A DNA stretch of 64,000 nucleotides, taken from assembly GCA_027493775.1 (NCBI GenBank), contig JAOSKE010000001.1, positions 677,651 to 741,650 of the forward strand. Direction: 5' to 3'. This document shows, piece by piece, positions 42,194 through 50,116 of this stretch; positions within the stretch are counted from its first letter, which is position 1; each line of letters opens with the position of its first letter. Under the pieces are notes generated by a model that saw nothing but the letters and a program-made list of their open reading frames with translations, did no database searches and had not been told where the DNA came from. Origin of the DNA: Kiritimatiellia bacterium (lineage in GTDB: Bacteria > Verrucomicrobiota > Kiritimatiellia > CAIVKH01). The translations under genes were made by a program, and so were the position numbers.

Positions 42194-42461
42194 CTGCATC
42201 CTCCTTGGGTGGGCGTGGCACGGGAACTCCATGTTCAGGCTCTGGGTCGGATTTTTTTTCCGGCTTCTCCTCCTCCAGCTCCGCCTTCATCACTTCGTCG
42301 CGCACGTCATTTGCCGCGCGCCGAATTTGCTCCATGGTTTTGCCGATCATGCGCGCCACTTGCGGAAGATTTTTCGAGCCGAACAGCAACAGCGCAACGA
42401 ACAAGATCAGCGTGACCTCGCCTCCGCCCAAACTACCGCCCAGAAATGCCAGAACAGACAT
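42174..42461 (-). CDS. tatA: twin-arginine translocase subunit TatA/TatB
   Basis: 95 residues: a short N-terminal transmembrane segment (GGGEVTLILFVALLLFG), the hinge motif FGSKNLPQVARMIGKTM, an amphipathic helix (IRRAANDVRDEVMKAELEEE) and a charged, disordered tail. This is the TatA/B/E architecture. The FGxxKLP-type hinge favours TatA over TatB, but a single small Tat protein may serve both roles here. It overlaps tatC. A strong terminator separates it from pal upstream, so it probably starts a new transcript. Confidence 0.92.
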   Translation of the reverse strand: MSVLAFLGGSLGGGEVTLILFVALLLFGSKNLPQVARMIGKTMEQIRRAANDVRDEVMKAELEEEKPEKKSDPEPEHGVPVPRPPKEDADDRVAR

Positions 42462-42511
42462 GCGTCGAATGTCAGCACGTTCAAGCTAATCGCGCAAGGC
42501 GGTTCCGCACA

Positions 42512-42549
42512 AAAAACAACCGCCGCACTCAAAAGAGTGACGGCGGTTG
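42512..42549 (-). terminator. intrinsic terminator of the tolB-pal unit
   Basis: On the minus strand, AACCGCCG(T)CACTC pairs with GAGTG(C)GGCGGTT around a TTTT loop and is followed by a G and six T. A strong rho-independent terminator about 20 bases after the pal stop and about 50 bases before tatA. Confidence 0.9.
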
Positions 42550-42569
42550 GCAAAAGAGGGAATACCCTG

Positions 42570-43088
42570 TTACTGGAACAACACGAATTCCGCGCGTCGG
42601 TTCTGCGCCCACGAACCCTCGTCGTGACCCAACGCGAGTGGACGCTCTTCGCCGAGGCTCTTCGTCTGAATACGCACGGCATCAACACCGAGGTTCACGA
42701 GGTACGCGCGAACAGCCAATGCGCGACGCTCGCCAAGGCCAAGGTTGTACTCGTTGCTTCCACGCTCATCGGCATGACCTTCAACAATCACGCCGACGCG
42801 CGGATTCGATTGGAGATACTGCGCAACCGCCTCAACCTTTGAACGCTCGCCCGGATTAACCTGCGTACTGTCGAATTCAAAATAGACCATGCCAAACTGG
42901 CTCGCGATTTCGCTCAGATTGTCCGGGCGGCCGCCCAGCTCATAGCCATACGGATCGGCGCCGTTGACGCCACCGATACCATCAATCCCGCCGACGCCTG
43001 CGCCGTTTTTGGGTTTCGTCTTGCAACCCGTCATCGCAACGGACGACACCAACACCATCAGCAATCCAATTTTCCAAACGCTTTTCAC
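42570..43088 (-). CDS. pal: peptidoglycan-associated lipoprotein Pal (OmpA-like)
   Basis: Outer-membrane lipoprotein that binds peptidoglycan and works with TolB. Signal peptide VKSVWKIGLLMVLVSS... with lipobox VAMTGC (Cys22), then a glycine-rich linker and an OmpA-C domain: FEFDSTQVNPGERSKVEAVA, VEGHADERGSNEYNLGLGER, RALAVRAYLVNLGV, ending NRRAEFVLFQ. The peptidoglycan-binding Asp and Arg positions (EGHAD and the RRAE region) are kept. I choose the GTG at 43088 because AGGAGA lies just upstream and the signal peptide starts there; the longer frame to 43127 adds no signal-like sequence. It follows tolB by about 45 bases and ends at a strong terminator. Confidence 0.95.
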   Translation of the reverse strand: MKSVWKIGLLMVLVSSVAMTGCKTKPKNGAGVGGIDGIGGVNGADPYGYELGGRPDNLSEIASQFGMVYFEFDSTQVNPGERSKVEAVAQYLQSNPRVGVIVEGHADERGSNEYNLGLGERRALAVRAYLVNLGVDAVRIQTKSLGEERPLALGHDEGSWAQNRRAEFVLFQ

Positions 43089-43133
43089 GCTGTCTCTCCT
43101 CTGCGCAGATTTCTGCGCAATCATCAATCAAAC

Positions 43134-44321
43134 CTATTGGCCCGGGGCCCACGCGGGCGAGGTCCAGTCACCCGGATATTCAGTCAACGTTATGGGGGCA
43201 TCGCCCATAATGTCAAGCAAGACTACTTTGGACGTATAACGCACCGCGCGCCCCGCAACAATGTGGCGACCGTCCGGCCCCCAGCTCGGATCCTCATAGT
43301 CTGCGTCACCCGGCGTAATCTGGCGCGGATCCGACCCACTCGGATCAGTAACCGAAACATTCCAACGGCCGCCGAATAAGCTCGCGTACGCAATCACATT
43401 GTTCGCTCCCCAATCCGGCGCAACATTCTGCGAACCGCGGCTCGTCAACCGACGGGACGATCCGCCATTGCGATCAATCACATAAAGTTGCGGCGCTCCG
43501 GACTGGTCGGAGACGTAAACGATCTGTCGCCCATCCGGCGACCACGCCGGACTCGCCTCCGCCGCGCGCTGCGTCTGCGTCAACCGCGTCAGCGCCCCGC
43601 CCTGCAAATCGCGAACATAAAGCTCGGGGTTTCCGTCCTTCGACAACACCATCGCCATCTCCCGGCCATTCGGCGAAATCGCGCCGCCCGTGTTCAAGCC
43701 TGAATAATACGCAATGCGCTTCCGCGCACCCGACGCCATTTCAATTAGAAAAATATCCGGAAACCCCTTCAAATACGACGTGTACACCAACTGCCGCCCA
43801 CCCGGCCCCCAATTCGGCGCAAGGTTCACGGAATTATCAGACGTCAACTGCCGCAACCCCGCACCATCCACATCCATCAAATACAATTCTTTCTTCCCCG
43901 TCCGATTTCCCACCAACGCGATTTTCCCCGACCAGAATCCTTTCTTCCCCGTCACCGCCTCAATAATCTCATCCGCCACACGATGTGCGGTATGCCGGAC
44001 ATCCTGTTGCGACAGCGGATACCGCTTTCCGTACACCTGCTGACGCGTGGCCCGGTTGTACACCATCGCCTGCGCCCCGCCCTGCGCCGCATTCCCCGTC
44101 AATGCCAACTCCGCCTGCCCCGGCCCGCCTCGCGTGAACCAGCCCGAACGCTGCAAATCATCCCCCAACACTTTAATGAAAAGTTGTCCCACCCCATCGC
44201 CTGCTTGGTACGCCGACCAATCAATCGAAGTCTTCTCCCCCGCACTCTTCACCACCCGCACCTGCGCCGACGCCACGGACACCGCGCACAACAACACCAA
44301 ACCAATAAAAATTCGTCTCAT
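43134..44321 (-). CDS. tolB: Tol-Pal system protein TolB
   Basis: Periplasmic beta-propeller of the Tol-Pal system. Signal peptide MRRIFIGLVLLCAVSVASA, TolB N-terminal alpha/beta domain (FIKVLGDDLQRSGWFTR; RHTAHRVADEIIEAVTGKKG), then propeller blades ELYLMDVDGAGLRQLTSDNS, PNWGPGGRQLVYTSYLKGFP, SPNGREMAMVLSKDGNPELY and SPAWSPDGRQIVYVSDQSG. About 395 residues, normal for TolB. The reading frame extends to 44567 but that part is not signal-like; TTGGAG sits 5 bases before ATG 44321. Co-directional with pal. TolQRA are not in view. Two TTCCAA-N3-TTGGAA dyads lie 46-92 bases upstream. Confidence 0.94.
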   Translation of the reverse strand: MRRIFIGLVLLCAVSVASAQVRVVKSAGEKTSIDWSAYQAGDGVGQLFIKVLGDDLQRSGWFTRGGPGQAELALTGNAAQGGAQAMVYNRATRQQVYGKRYPLSQQDVRHTAHRVADEIIEAVTGKKGFWSGKIALVGNRTGKKELYLMDVDGAGLRQLTSDNSVNLAPNWGPGGRQLVYTSYLKGFPDIFLIEMASGARKRIAYYSGLNTGGAISPNGREMAMVLSKDGNPELYVRDLQGGALTRLTQTQRAAEASPAWSPDGRQIVYVSDQSGAPQLYVIDRNGGSSRRLTSRGSQNVAPDWGANNVIAYASLFGGRWNVSVTDPSGSDPRQITPGDADYEDPSWGPDGRHIVAGRAVRYTSKVVLLDIMGDAPITLTEYPGDWTSPAWAPGQ

Positions 44322-44366
44322 TCGTACTCCAAGAAAATGACAGGTCAGTTGCGCACGGCCCAAACT

Positions 44367-44413
44367 TTCCAACCCTTGGAAGTTCATTTCCGAACGACTT
44401 CCAACCCTTGGAA
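44367..44413. repeat. pair of TTCCAACCCTTGGAA dyads upstream of tolB
   Basis: Perfect 15-base dyads TTCCAA-CCC-TTGGAA at 44367-44381 and 44399-44413, 32 bases apart from start to start (three helical turns). They lie 46-92 bases upstream of the tolB ATG. This could be an operator pair or a dispersed repeat. The rest of 44322-44608 holds no supported gene. Confidence 0.6.
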
Positions 44414-44608
44414 CTTTTCCAAACCCGCACAACGCTATCCGCCCAAACAGTGTGTTGCCCCCCTCTCTTGTCAAGCGCTGGACGGCATCCCGCGTCGAAC
44501 AGAGTTCTTCGCGCTTGCGCCCAGCAACGACACGGTTGAGAATCTTCAGGACATCGGGTTTCACCATGCCGCCAACACAACCCAGCGCAGTAAGGAAATG
44601 GCTCGTAG

Positions 44609-44890
44609 GCGAATTCTCATTCCGCAGGCTTCCCGTTTGACAGACTCCGCAACGACCTGTTGATACGAAAAGGGACCTGCCCCGTCATGATTTCTCACGG
44701 ACTAAAAGACGCGGTCATCCCCGGTTGGCAGAGCAAAAGACTCTACGCGCGAGCGAACAGTCCAAAACTATTTCGTGAAGTATCCAACGCCGGGCACAAC
44801 GATCTTTATCCGGCAGATGAAACCGGCTTCTGGGAATCGTGGGATGCGTTTATCAAATTAATCGCATCCCAAAAAGCGGCGCCGAAGTAA
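44609..44890 (+). pseudogene. C-terminal remnant of an alpha/beta hydrolase
   Basis: The open frame from 44609 (after a TAG at 44606) has no convincing start but encodes about 93 residues of an alpha/beta hydrolase C terminus. FPFDRLRNDLLI leads into CPVMISHGLKDAVIPGW, where the Asp would be the catalytic acid, and EVSNAGHNDLYP carries the catalytic His. The nucleophile elbow and the N-terminal two-thirds are absent, and upstream DNA belongs to the tolB leader. I call it a gene remnant. A small internal ATG product from 44690 is possible but would lack the active-site serine. Confidence 0.7.
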
Positions 44891-45026
44891 AGCAACCTTG
44901 AACTCGCTCCATCACCGATTGAGATGAAGCGTTTGCCGCCGATCGTCGCGTCGGCAATTTGTTTTGTTTTGAAATCGCATTTCGTCGGGCGCTTCGGGAT
45001 AAACGCCACCGACACGCGGTATTCAT

Positions 45027-46313
45027 TTGAACTTCACTCAACTCTTCACGGCATTCCAGTCGCGAAACTATCGCCTTTATTTTGGCGGCCAACTTATTTC
45101 GCTGATTGGAAATTGGATGACCCAGACGGCGACGATTTGGCTGGTCTATCAACTGACCGGCTCGCCCGTGTGGCTCGGCGCCGTTGCGTTTGCCTCCCAG
45201 GCGCCAGTGGTCCTGTTGAGTCCCGCAGCGGGCGTTTGGGTGGATCGCATTGACCGTCTGGCGTTGATGAAAATTACGCAGATTTGTTCCATGGTTCAGG
45301 CGTTGCTGTTGGCGGCGCTGACTCTCACGGGGCACATCACGATTGAACGACTCACCGCCCTTGCGGTGATTCAGGGAATCATCAACGCCTTCGATACGCC
45401 GACGCGGCAGGCGCTCGCCATCAATCTTGCGGAAAAACGCGAACATCTCTCCGCAGTGATCGGGATGAATTCGTCCATGTTCAATCTCGCGCGATTGATT
45501 GGCCCTTCTCTCGGCGGCTTTCTCATTGCGTGGCTCGGTGTCGGCATGTGCTTCCTGCTCGATGGCATCAGTTACATTGCGGTGATCGCGGCGTTGATGG
45601 CGATGCGACTGAAGAACACCACTGCGGAGCAACCATCGGCGCCGGAATCGGCGTGGGTCTCTTTCAAGAAGGGGATTCGCTATGTGCATGAGTTCGAGCC
45701 GATCCGCTTCCTTATCCTTTTCAATGGTTCCCTCGCTCTCTTCGCGTTCTCGTTCACGGTGTTGATTCCGGTCTATGCAAAAGAGATTTTTGCCGGTGAT
45801 GCGCGGACGCTGGGCTTGCTGATGTCCAGTTCTGCCGCCGGCTCCGTGAGTGCCGCGCTGTTTATGGCGTCGCGCACCGGCATTCGCGGCTTGGGCAAAA
45901 TCACGGTGTTCGGCACAACGCTGGCCGGATGTTCGCTGTTAGCGTTCGCCTGGTCGCACTCGCTGCTGCTCTCCATGGGCTGTCTGCTCTTTGCGGGGCT
46001 GGGCGGGTTGCTTGTGGCGGTGACGAACAATACCCTCGTACAAAGCCTCGTTGAGGAAGACAAGCGCGGGCGGGTGTTGAGCCTGTTCACTGCTGCATTT
46101 CTAGGCGGCATCCCGCTGGGCAGCCTGATGACGGGCTGGCTGGCCGAACACATTGGTGTTTCATGGGCCACAACGATCAATGCGGCCGCGTCACTCGTGC
46201 TCGGCGGCATCTATCTCCACAACTTGAAACGGCTCCGGGAGAAGGCGCGGCCAACGCTGGAACGGCGGGGGTTGATCCCGATTAGCGCCGAATCGGACGC
46301 AACGATTTCATAA
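45027..46313 (+). CDS. major facilitator superfamily exporter (EntS/MFS_3 type)
   Basis: 428 residues, about 12 hydrophobic helices in two halves. The N terminus FTQLFTAFQSRNYRLYFGGQLISL and GNWMTQTATIWLVYQLTGSP are typical of the enterobactin-exporter-like MFS_3 family. The loop 2-3 motif appears as GVWVDRIDR, and its counterpart in the second half as TNNTLVQSLVEEDKRGRVLS. The C-terminal tail is charged and cytosolic. The start is the TTG at 45027, which gives the expected N terminus; no good ribosome site is visible. The substrate is unknown: relatives export siderophores or small drugs, but no siderophore gene is nearby. It precedes the riboswitch-controlled thiamine operon. Confidence 0.85.
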   Translation: MNFTQLFTAFQSRNYRLYFGGQLISLIGNWMTQTATIWLVYQLTGSPVWLGAVAFASQAPVVLLSPAAGVWVDRIDRLALMKITQICSMVQALLLAALTLTGHITIERLTALAVIQGIINAFDTPTRQALAINLAEKREHLSAVIGMNSSMFNLARLIGPSLGGFLIAWLGVGMCFLLDGISYIAVIAALMAMRLKNTTAEQPSAPESAWVSFKKGIRYVHEFEPIRFLILFNGSLALFAFSFTVLIPVYAKEIFAGDARTLGLLMSSSAAGSVSAALFMASRTGIRGLGKITVFGTTLAGCSLLAFAWSHSLLLSMGCLLFAGLGGLLVAVTNNTLVQSLVEEDKRGRVLSLFTAAFLGGIPLGSLMTGWLAEHIGVSWATTINAAASLVLGGIYLHNLKRLREKARPTLERRGLIPISAESDATIS

Positions 46314-46373
46314 CGCCTCCGTCCGCTTGACTCAACCGCGTTGCGTGATAAAGTCGGGCGATTATCAGTAGTG

Positions 46374-46465
46374 CGCTAGGGGTGTCCGCAGTGAAGCGGG
46401 CTGAGAGTTTCGTGAACGGAACAACCCTTGGAACCTGTTTGGATCATTCCAACGTAGGGACAGCG
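46374..46465 (+). ncRNA. TPP riboswitch aptamer (THI element)
   Basis: Conserved core elements of the thiamine pyrophosphate aptamer are in order: AGGGGTGTCC, then GGGCTGAGAG, ACCCTTGGAACCTG, TTTGGATCATTCCAACG and GTAGGGACAGC. The closing stem P1 pairs CGCT (46374) with AGCG (46462-46465), and P2 pairs CCGC with GCGG. It lies directly upstream of a terminator and the cytX-thiM-thiE-thiD operon, so binding of TPP should shut down thiamine salvage. Confidence 0.95.
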
Positions 46466-46481
46466 GATCGTGTGAAGGCGG

Positions 46482-46514
46482 GCCGTGGGTTCTAAAACAT
46501 CCACGGCTCTTTTT
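46482..46514 (+). terminator. riboswitch expression-platform terminator
   Basis: GCCGTGG (46482-46488) pairs with CCACGGC (46501-46507), followed by TCTTTTT. It stands 17 bases after the aptamer and 42 bases before cytX, as expected for transcription attenuation by TPP. Confidence 0.9.
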
Positions 46515-46555
46515 ATGCGACAACAGGCTCCACGGCGCCCGAAAAGGAGCGGACG

Positions 46556-47817
46556 ATGGGATTGCAAGCACCGGCAACGGACCGGGAACGAACATTGGGC
46601 GAGTGGGACTTTTTCCTGCTGTGGGCTGGCGCGGCGATTTCCCTGTCGGAAATCTGGGCGGGCGGGCTGTTGGCGTCGTTTGGCGTCGTGATCGGACTCG
46701 GCATCATCCTCCTGGGCCACGCGATAGGAAACACGCCGATGGCCTTGAGCGGTTTGATCGGCAGCCGCCACGGAGTGCCGGCGATCGTGAGCACCCGCGG
46801 CGCGCTGGGTAATCGAGGTTCCAGCCTTCCGGCCATCCTCAACATCGTGCAGTTGATCGGATGGACGGCGGTCATGTTGTGGATCGGCGGCCAGGCGGCG
46901 GCCGGGTTGGCGGGCGGCACGGCCAGCGCACGCGGCTGGATTCTTGCACTCGGTGTCCTGACGACGCTATGGGCCTTGGCGGGCACACGCGCGTGGCGGA
47001 TTCTGCAGAAGACGGGCGTGGTGTTGCTGCTCGTGCTGTCGGCGGCGATGACGGTGCTGGCATTGCGGACCTATGGCTGGCGCGAACTGCTGGAGATCAA
47101 GCCTGCGCCGGATATGCCCTTCATGATGGGCCTTGATCTGGTGATTGCCATGCCCATCTCGTGGATGCCGCTGGTGTCCGACTATACGCGCTACTCAAAA
47201 CGACCGGGCCGCGGGCTGCGCGGCACATGGTGGGGCTATTTCCTCATCAGCGCCTGGATGTATGCCGTCGGCCTGATCGTCGCCGTCGCAACCCGTTCGG
47301 ACTCGCCGGAAACCATGCTTCTGCAACTGATGGGGGCGCATCGGTTCCTCCTACCTGCCGTGCTGATCGTCCTGCTATCGACCGCAACGACGACCTTTCT
47401 GGACATCTACTCCAACGCGGTATCCGCGCAGAGTCTGTTCCCGCGCCTCGGCTCGCGCCCGGCGGTGCTGACGGCCGGCTTGCTCGGGACGCTTCTCGCG
47501 CTCGGCTTCGACGCATCGCAGTATGAGTCGTTTCTCCTGTTCATCGGCGCGGCCTTTTGCCCGCTCTTCGGCGTGGTGCTCACGGACTACTTCATTCTCA
47601 AGCGCGGGCATTACGATGCCGCCGATCTCTTCCAACGCGGCCGCTACTGGTACACCGGCGGATTCAACATCCGCGCGCTGCTGGCGTGGGCCGTCGGCTT
47701 CGCCCTCTTTCAGCTCTGCGCGAAGACCTCTTTCGTCGGGGGGCATCCATCCCCGCGCTGCTCGGCGCAGCGGTTCTCTATCGGGCTATTTCCATCACAA
47801 GGAGCAATGACGCATGA
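46556..47817 (+). CDS. cytX: hydroxymethylpyrimidine transporter CytX (NCS1 family; frameshifted near the end)
   Basis: Nucleobase-cation-symport-1 permease, the CytX branch that is linked to TPP riboswitches and predicted to import the thiamine pyrimidine HMP. The start ATG 46556 has a perfect AAGGAG site. Eleven to twelve hydrophobic helices are seen, including LGEWDFFLLWAGAAISLSEI, GVPAIVSTRGALGNRGS and MPLVSDYTRYSKRPGRG, all typical for the family. The G6 run at 47738-47743 appears one base short; restoring it ends the protein ...GASIPALLGAAVLYRAISI and a TGA at 47815. That stop overlaps the thiM ATG by 4 bases. Corrected length about 420 residues. Confidence 0.9.
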
Positions 47818-48638
47818 GCAAGCAGGAGATCGAAATCACCGCGCGGGTGGCGGAGAATCTGCGCCGCATCCGGGATGCCCGCCCACTGGTCCACAACATC
47901 ACCAACTTCGTCGTGATGAATTTTACCGCGAACGCGCTCCTTTCCGCAGGCGCTTCGCCGGTCATGGCCCACGCTGAAAACGAGGTGGAGGAGATGGTGG
48001 CCTTCGCCGGGGCATTGGTGCTGAACATCGGCACACTGGACGACACCTGGGTCAGCGCCATGTTGCGGGCCGGAAAGAAGGCGGGCGAATTGGGCGTGCC
48101 GATCATACTCGATCCCGTTGGCGCAGGTGCAACGCACCTGCGCACCGACGCGGCGCTGCGCATCCTGCGCGAAACCAAGGTGACGCTCATTCGCGGCAAT
48201 GCGTCAGAAATCATGGCCCTCGCCGGTGCCTCAGCGCAAAGCAAGGGCGTTGACGCCGCGGAATCCGTGGACGCCGCGGCCAGTCACGCAAGAGCGTTGG
48301 CGCGCAAAGTGAACGTGCCGGTGGCGGTCACCGGCGCGGTGGATTTCATCACTGACGGCCAACGAATCTTTCGCGTGGCGAATGGACACCCGTTGATGGG
48401 CTGCGTTACAGGCACCGGCTGCGGCGCGACCGCCCTCATCGGCGCGTTCGCCGCCGTGGACCGCGATCCCGTTTCTGCAGCGACCACCGCGCTCGCCTAC
48501 TACGGCCTCGCGGGAGAGCGCGCCGCCGACGGCGCTCCGGGACCGGGGACGTTTATGATCCGCTTTCTGGACGCGCTGCATTCCTTGACGCCGGACGACG
48601 CACGCCAGGGAGCCCGCATTCAAGAAGACGCATCGTGA
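47814..48638 (+). CDS. thiM: hydroxyethylthiazole kinase
   Basis: Phosphorylates 4-methyl-5-(hydroxyethyl)thiazole, salvaging the thiazole half of thiamine. 274 residues. Signatures are RPLVHNITNFVVMNFTANAL, the LDPVGAGAT strand, IRGNASEIMALAG, and GCVTGTGCGATALIGAFAAV with the ribokinase-like catalytic Cys/Gly loop. A strong AAGGAG precedes the ATG, which overlaps the corrected cytX stop by 4 bases. The stop overlaps the thiE GTG by 4 bases. No break is seen in the frame. Confidence 0.96.
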   Translation: MSKQEIEITARVAENLRRIRDARPLVHNITNFVVMNFTANALLSAGASPVMAHAENEVEEMVAFAGALVLNIGTLDDTWVSAMLRAGKKAGELGVPIILDPVGAGATHLRTDAALRILRETKVTLIRGNASEIMALAGASAQSKGVDAAESVDAAASHARALARKVNVPVAVTGAVDFITDGQRIFRVANGHPLMGCVTGTGCGATALIGAFAAVDRDPVSAATTALAYYGLAGERAADGAPGPGTFMIRFLDALHSLTPDDARQGARIQEDAS

Positions 48639-49273
48639 CACAGCCGGACTATTCGCTCTATCTGGTGACAGACCGCAGCATGGTGCGCAGCCGCGGGCTG
48701 GCGGAGACTGTGCGCGCCGGAATTGAGGGCGGCGTCACCTGCGTGCAGTTGCGCGAAAAGAAGCTGGAGACACGCGCGTTCATTGAAACGGCAACCGAGC
48801 TGCTCGCGATCTGCCGACCAGCCGGCGTTCCGCTCATCATTAACGACCGGGTGGACGTGGCACTGGCCGTCGGTGCGGACGGCGTTCATTTGGGGCAGCA
48901 TGACATGTCCATCGGCACGGCCCGAGGGATCGGGCGGCCGGACTGGATCATCGGCGTCTCCGCCGAATCCCTTGCCGACGCGTTGCGCGCGGAAGCGGAG
49001 GGCGCCAGTTACATCGGAGTCAGCCCGGTGTTTGCCACGCCGACAAAGCGCAATACCGCCCCACCCCTCGGCTTGGACGGCTTGCGCGCAATTCGGGCGG
49101 CGACAACAATACCCCTCGTGGCCATTGGTGGAATCAACAGCGGAAACGCGCGCGAGGTCATCGCGGCCGGCGCGGATGGGTTGGCGGTGGTTTCAGCCAT
49201 CATGGCGGCGGACAATCCGCGCGATGCGGCCATGGAACTGCGCGGGCATATTTTGGCAGCGAAAGGACAGTAA
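48635..49273 (+). CDS. thiE: thiamine-phosphate synthase
   Basis: Joins HMP pyrophosphate and thiazole phosphate to thiamine phosphate. 212 residues, TIM barrel. Family motifs: YLVTDRSM at the N terminus, GGVTCVQLREKKLETRAFI (diphosphate-binding QLReK), LIINDRVDVALAVGADGVHL, GQHDM, IGVSPVFATPTKRNTAPPLG and VAIGGINSGNA. The start is a GTG overlapping the thiM stop by 4 bases, and the frame is complete. It follows thiM and precedes thiD, so the operon can build thiamine phosphate from imported or recycled halves. Confidence 0.96.
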   Translation: MTQPDYSLYLVTDRSMVRSRGLAETVRAGIEGGVTCVQLREKKLETRAFIETATELLAICRPAGVPLIINDRVDVALAVGADGVHLGQHDMSIGTARGIGRPDWIIGVSAESLADALRAEAEGASYIGVSPVFATPTKRNTAPPLGLDGLRAIRAATTIPLVAIGGINSGNAREVIAAGADGLAVVSAIMAADNPRDAAMELRGHILAAKGQ

Positions 49274-49274
49274 A

Positions 49275-50090
49275 ATGGGCAAGCAATCGTACCGGCGAGT
49301 TCTAACCATCGCAGGATCGGACAGCGGCGGCGGCGCGGGCATTCAGGCCGATCTCAAGACCTTCGCCGCCCACGAGTGCTACGGAATGAGCGTCATCACG
49401 GCCCTCACCGCACAGAATACCCAGGGCGTAAGCGGCATCCACCCCGCGCCCGTGGAATTTGTCGCGCAACAGCTCGACGCGGTTCTCTCGGACATCGGCG
49501 TCGACGCCGTAAAAATCGGCATGTTGTTTTCCCCCGCGCTGATCGAAACCGTCGCGGACAAACTCAAGGCATATCGCGTGGAGCACATCGTGCTCGATCC
49601 GGTCATGATTGCCCAGAGCGGCGACACCTTGCTGCGGGCTGACGCCGTGGAGGCGTTAAAAACCTCCCTGATTCCTCTCGCGGAAATTATCACGCCCAAC
49701 CTTCCGGAGGCGGCCGTTCTCCTGGGACAGGCGGATGTCGAAGAGCGCGCGATGGCCGACGCAGCGATGCAACTCGCCGCGCTCGGCTGCCGCAATGTGC
49801 TCGTGAAGGGCGGACACGGCAAGGGTGAAAACAGCGACGACTGCCTCTATCTGAAGGCGGAAAATCGCATCCTTTCACTTTCCGGCAAGCGCCTTGAAAC
49901 CCGAAACAACCACGGCACGGGCTGCACCCTATCCTCCGCCATCGCCGCGCGGATCGCGCACGGCGACGATATTGAAACAGCGGTTCGGCAGGCGAAGGAA
50001 TACATCACCGAAGCCATTCGCGCAGGCGCGAAATATCACATCGGCCATGGGCACGGACCGGTGCACCACTTCTGGAGATACTGGAAGTAG
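49275..50090 (+). CDS. thiD: hydroxymethylpyrimidine/phosphomethylpyrimidine kinase
   Basis: Two-step kinase making HMP pyrophosphate. 271 residues, ribokinase fold. VLTIAGSDSGGGAGIQADLK at the N terminus, CYGMSVITALTAQNTQGV, GVDAVKIGMLFS, VLDPVMIAQSG, TPNLPEAAVLLG, GCRNVLVKGGHG, and the catalytic NNHGTGCTLSSAIAA are all present. The ATG follows the thiE stop by one base, with AAGGAC upstream. It is the last gene of the TPP-regulated operon and is followed directly by a terminator. No thiC or thiG is present, so the operon serves salvage rather than new synthesis. Confidence 0.97.
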   Translation: MGKQSYRRVLTIAGSDSGGGAGIQADLKTFAAHECYGMSVITALTAQNTQGVSGIHPAPVEFVAQQLDAVLSDIGVDAVKIGMLFSPALIETVADKLKAYRVEHIVLDPVMIAQSGDTLLRADAVEALKTSLIPLAEIITPNLPEAAVLLGQADVEERAMADAAMQLAALGCRNVLVKGGHGKGENSDDCLYLKAENRILSLSGKRLETRNNHGTGCTLSSAIAARIAHGDDIETAVRQAKEYITEAIRAGAKYHIGHGHGPVHHFWRYWK

Positions 50091-50111
50091 CCCGGCGGCC
50101 CCGGGTTTTTT
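50091..50111 (+). terminator. intrinsic terminator of the thi operon
   Basis: CCCGG-CGGCC-CCGGG hairpin followed by TTTTTT, starting immediately after the thiD stop codon. Confidence 0.85.
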
Positions 50112-50116
50112 CCGCC

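Noticed and set aside
44322..44567. N-terminal extension of tolB by 82 residues
   Set aside because: The extension is not signal-like. A signal peptide with a TTGGAG ribosome site starts at 44321, and the dyad repeats lie within the extension.
46422..46437. AACCCTTGGAACC as a third member of the TTCCAACCCTTGGAA dyads
   Set aside because: It is part of the conserved TPP aptamer core (ACCCTTGGAACCTG) and lacks the left TTCCAA arm.
48723..49274. N-terminal extension of thiD by 184 residues
   Set aside because: That stretch is the out-of-frame shadow of thiE. The ThiD signature begins at ATG 49275, one base after the thiE stop.
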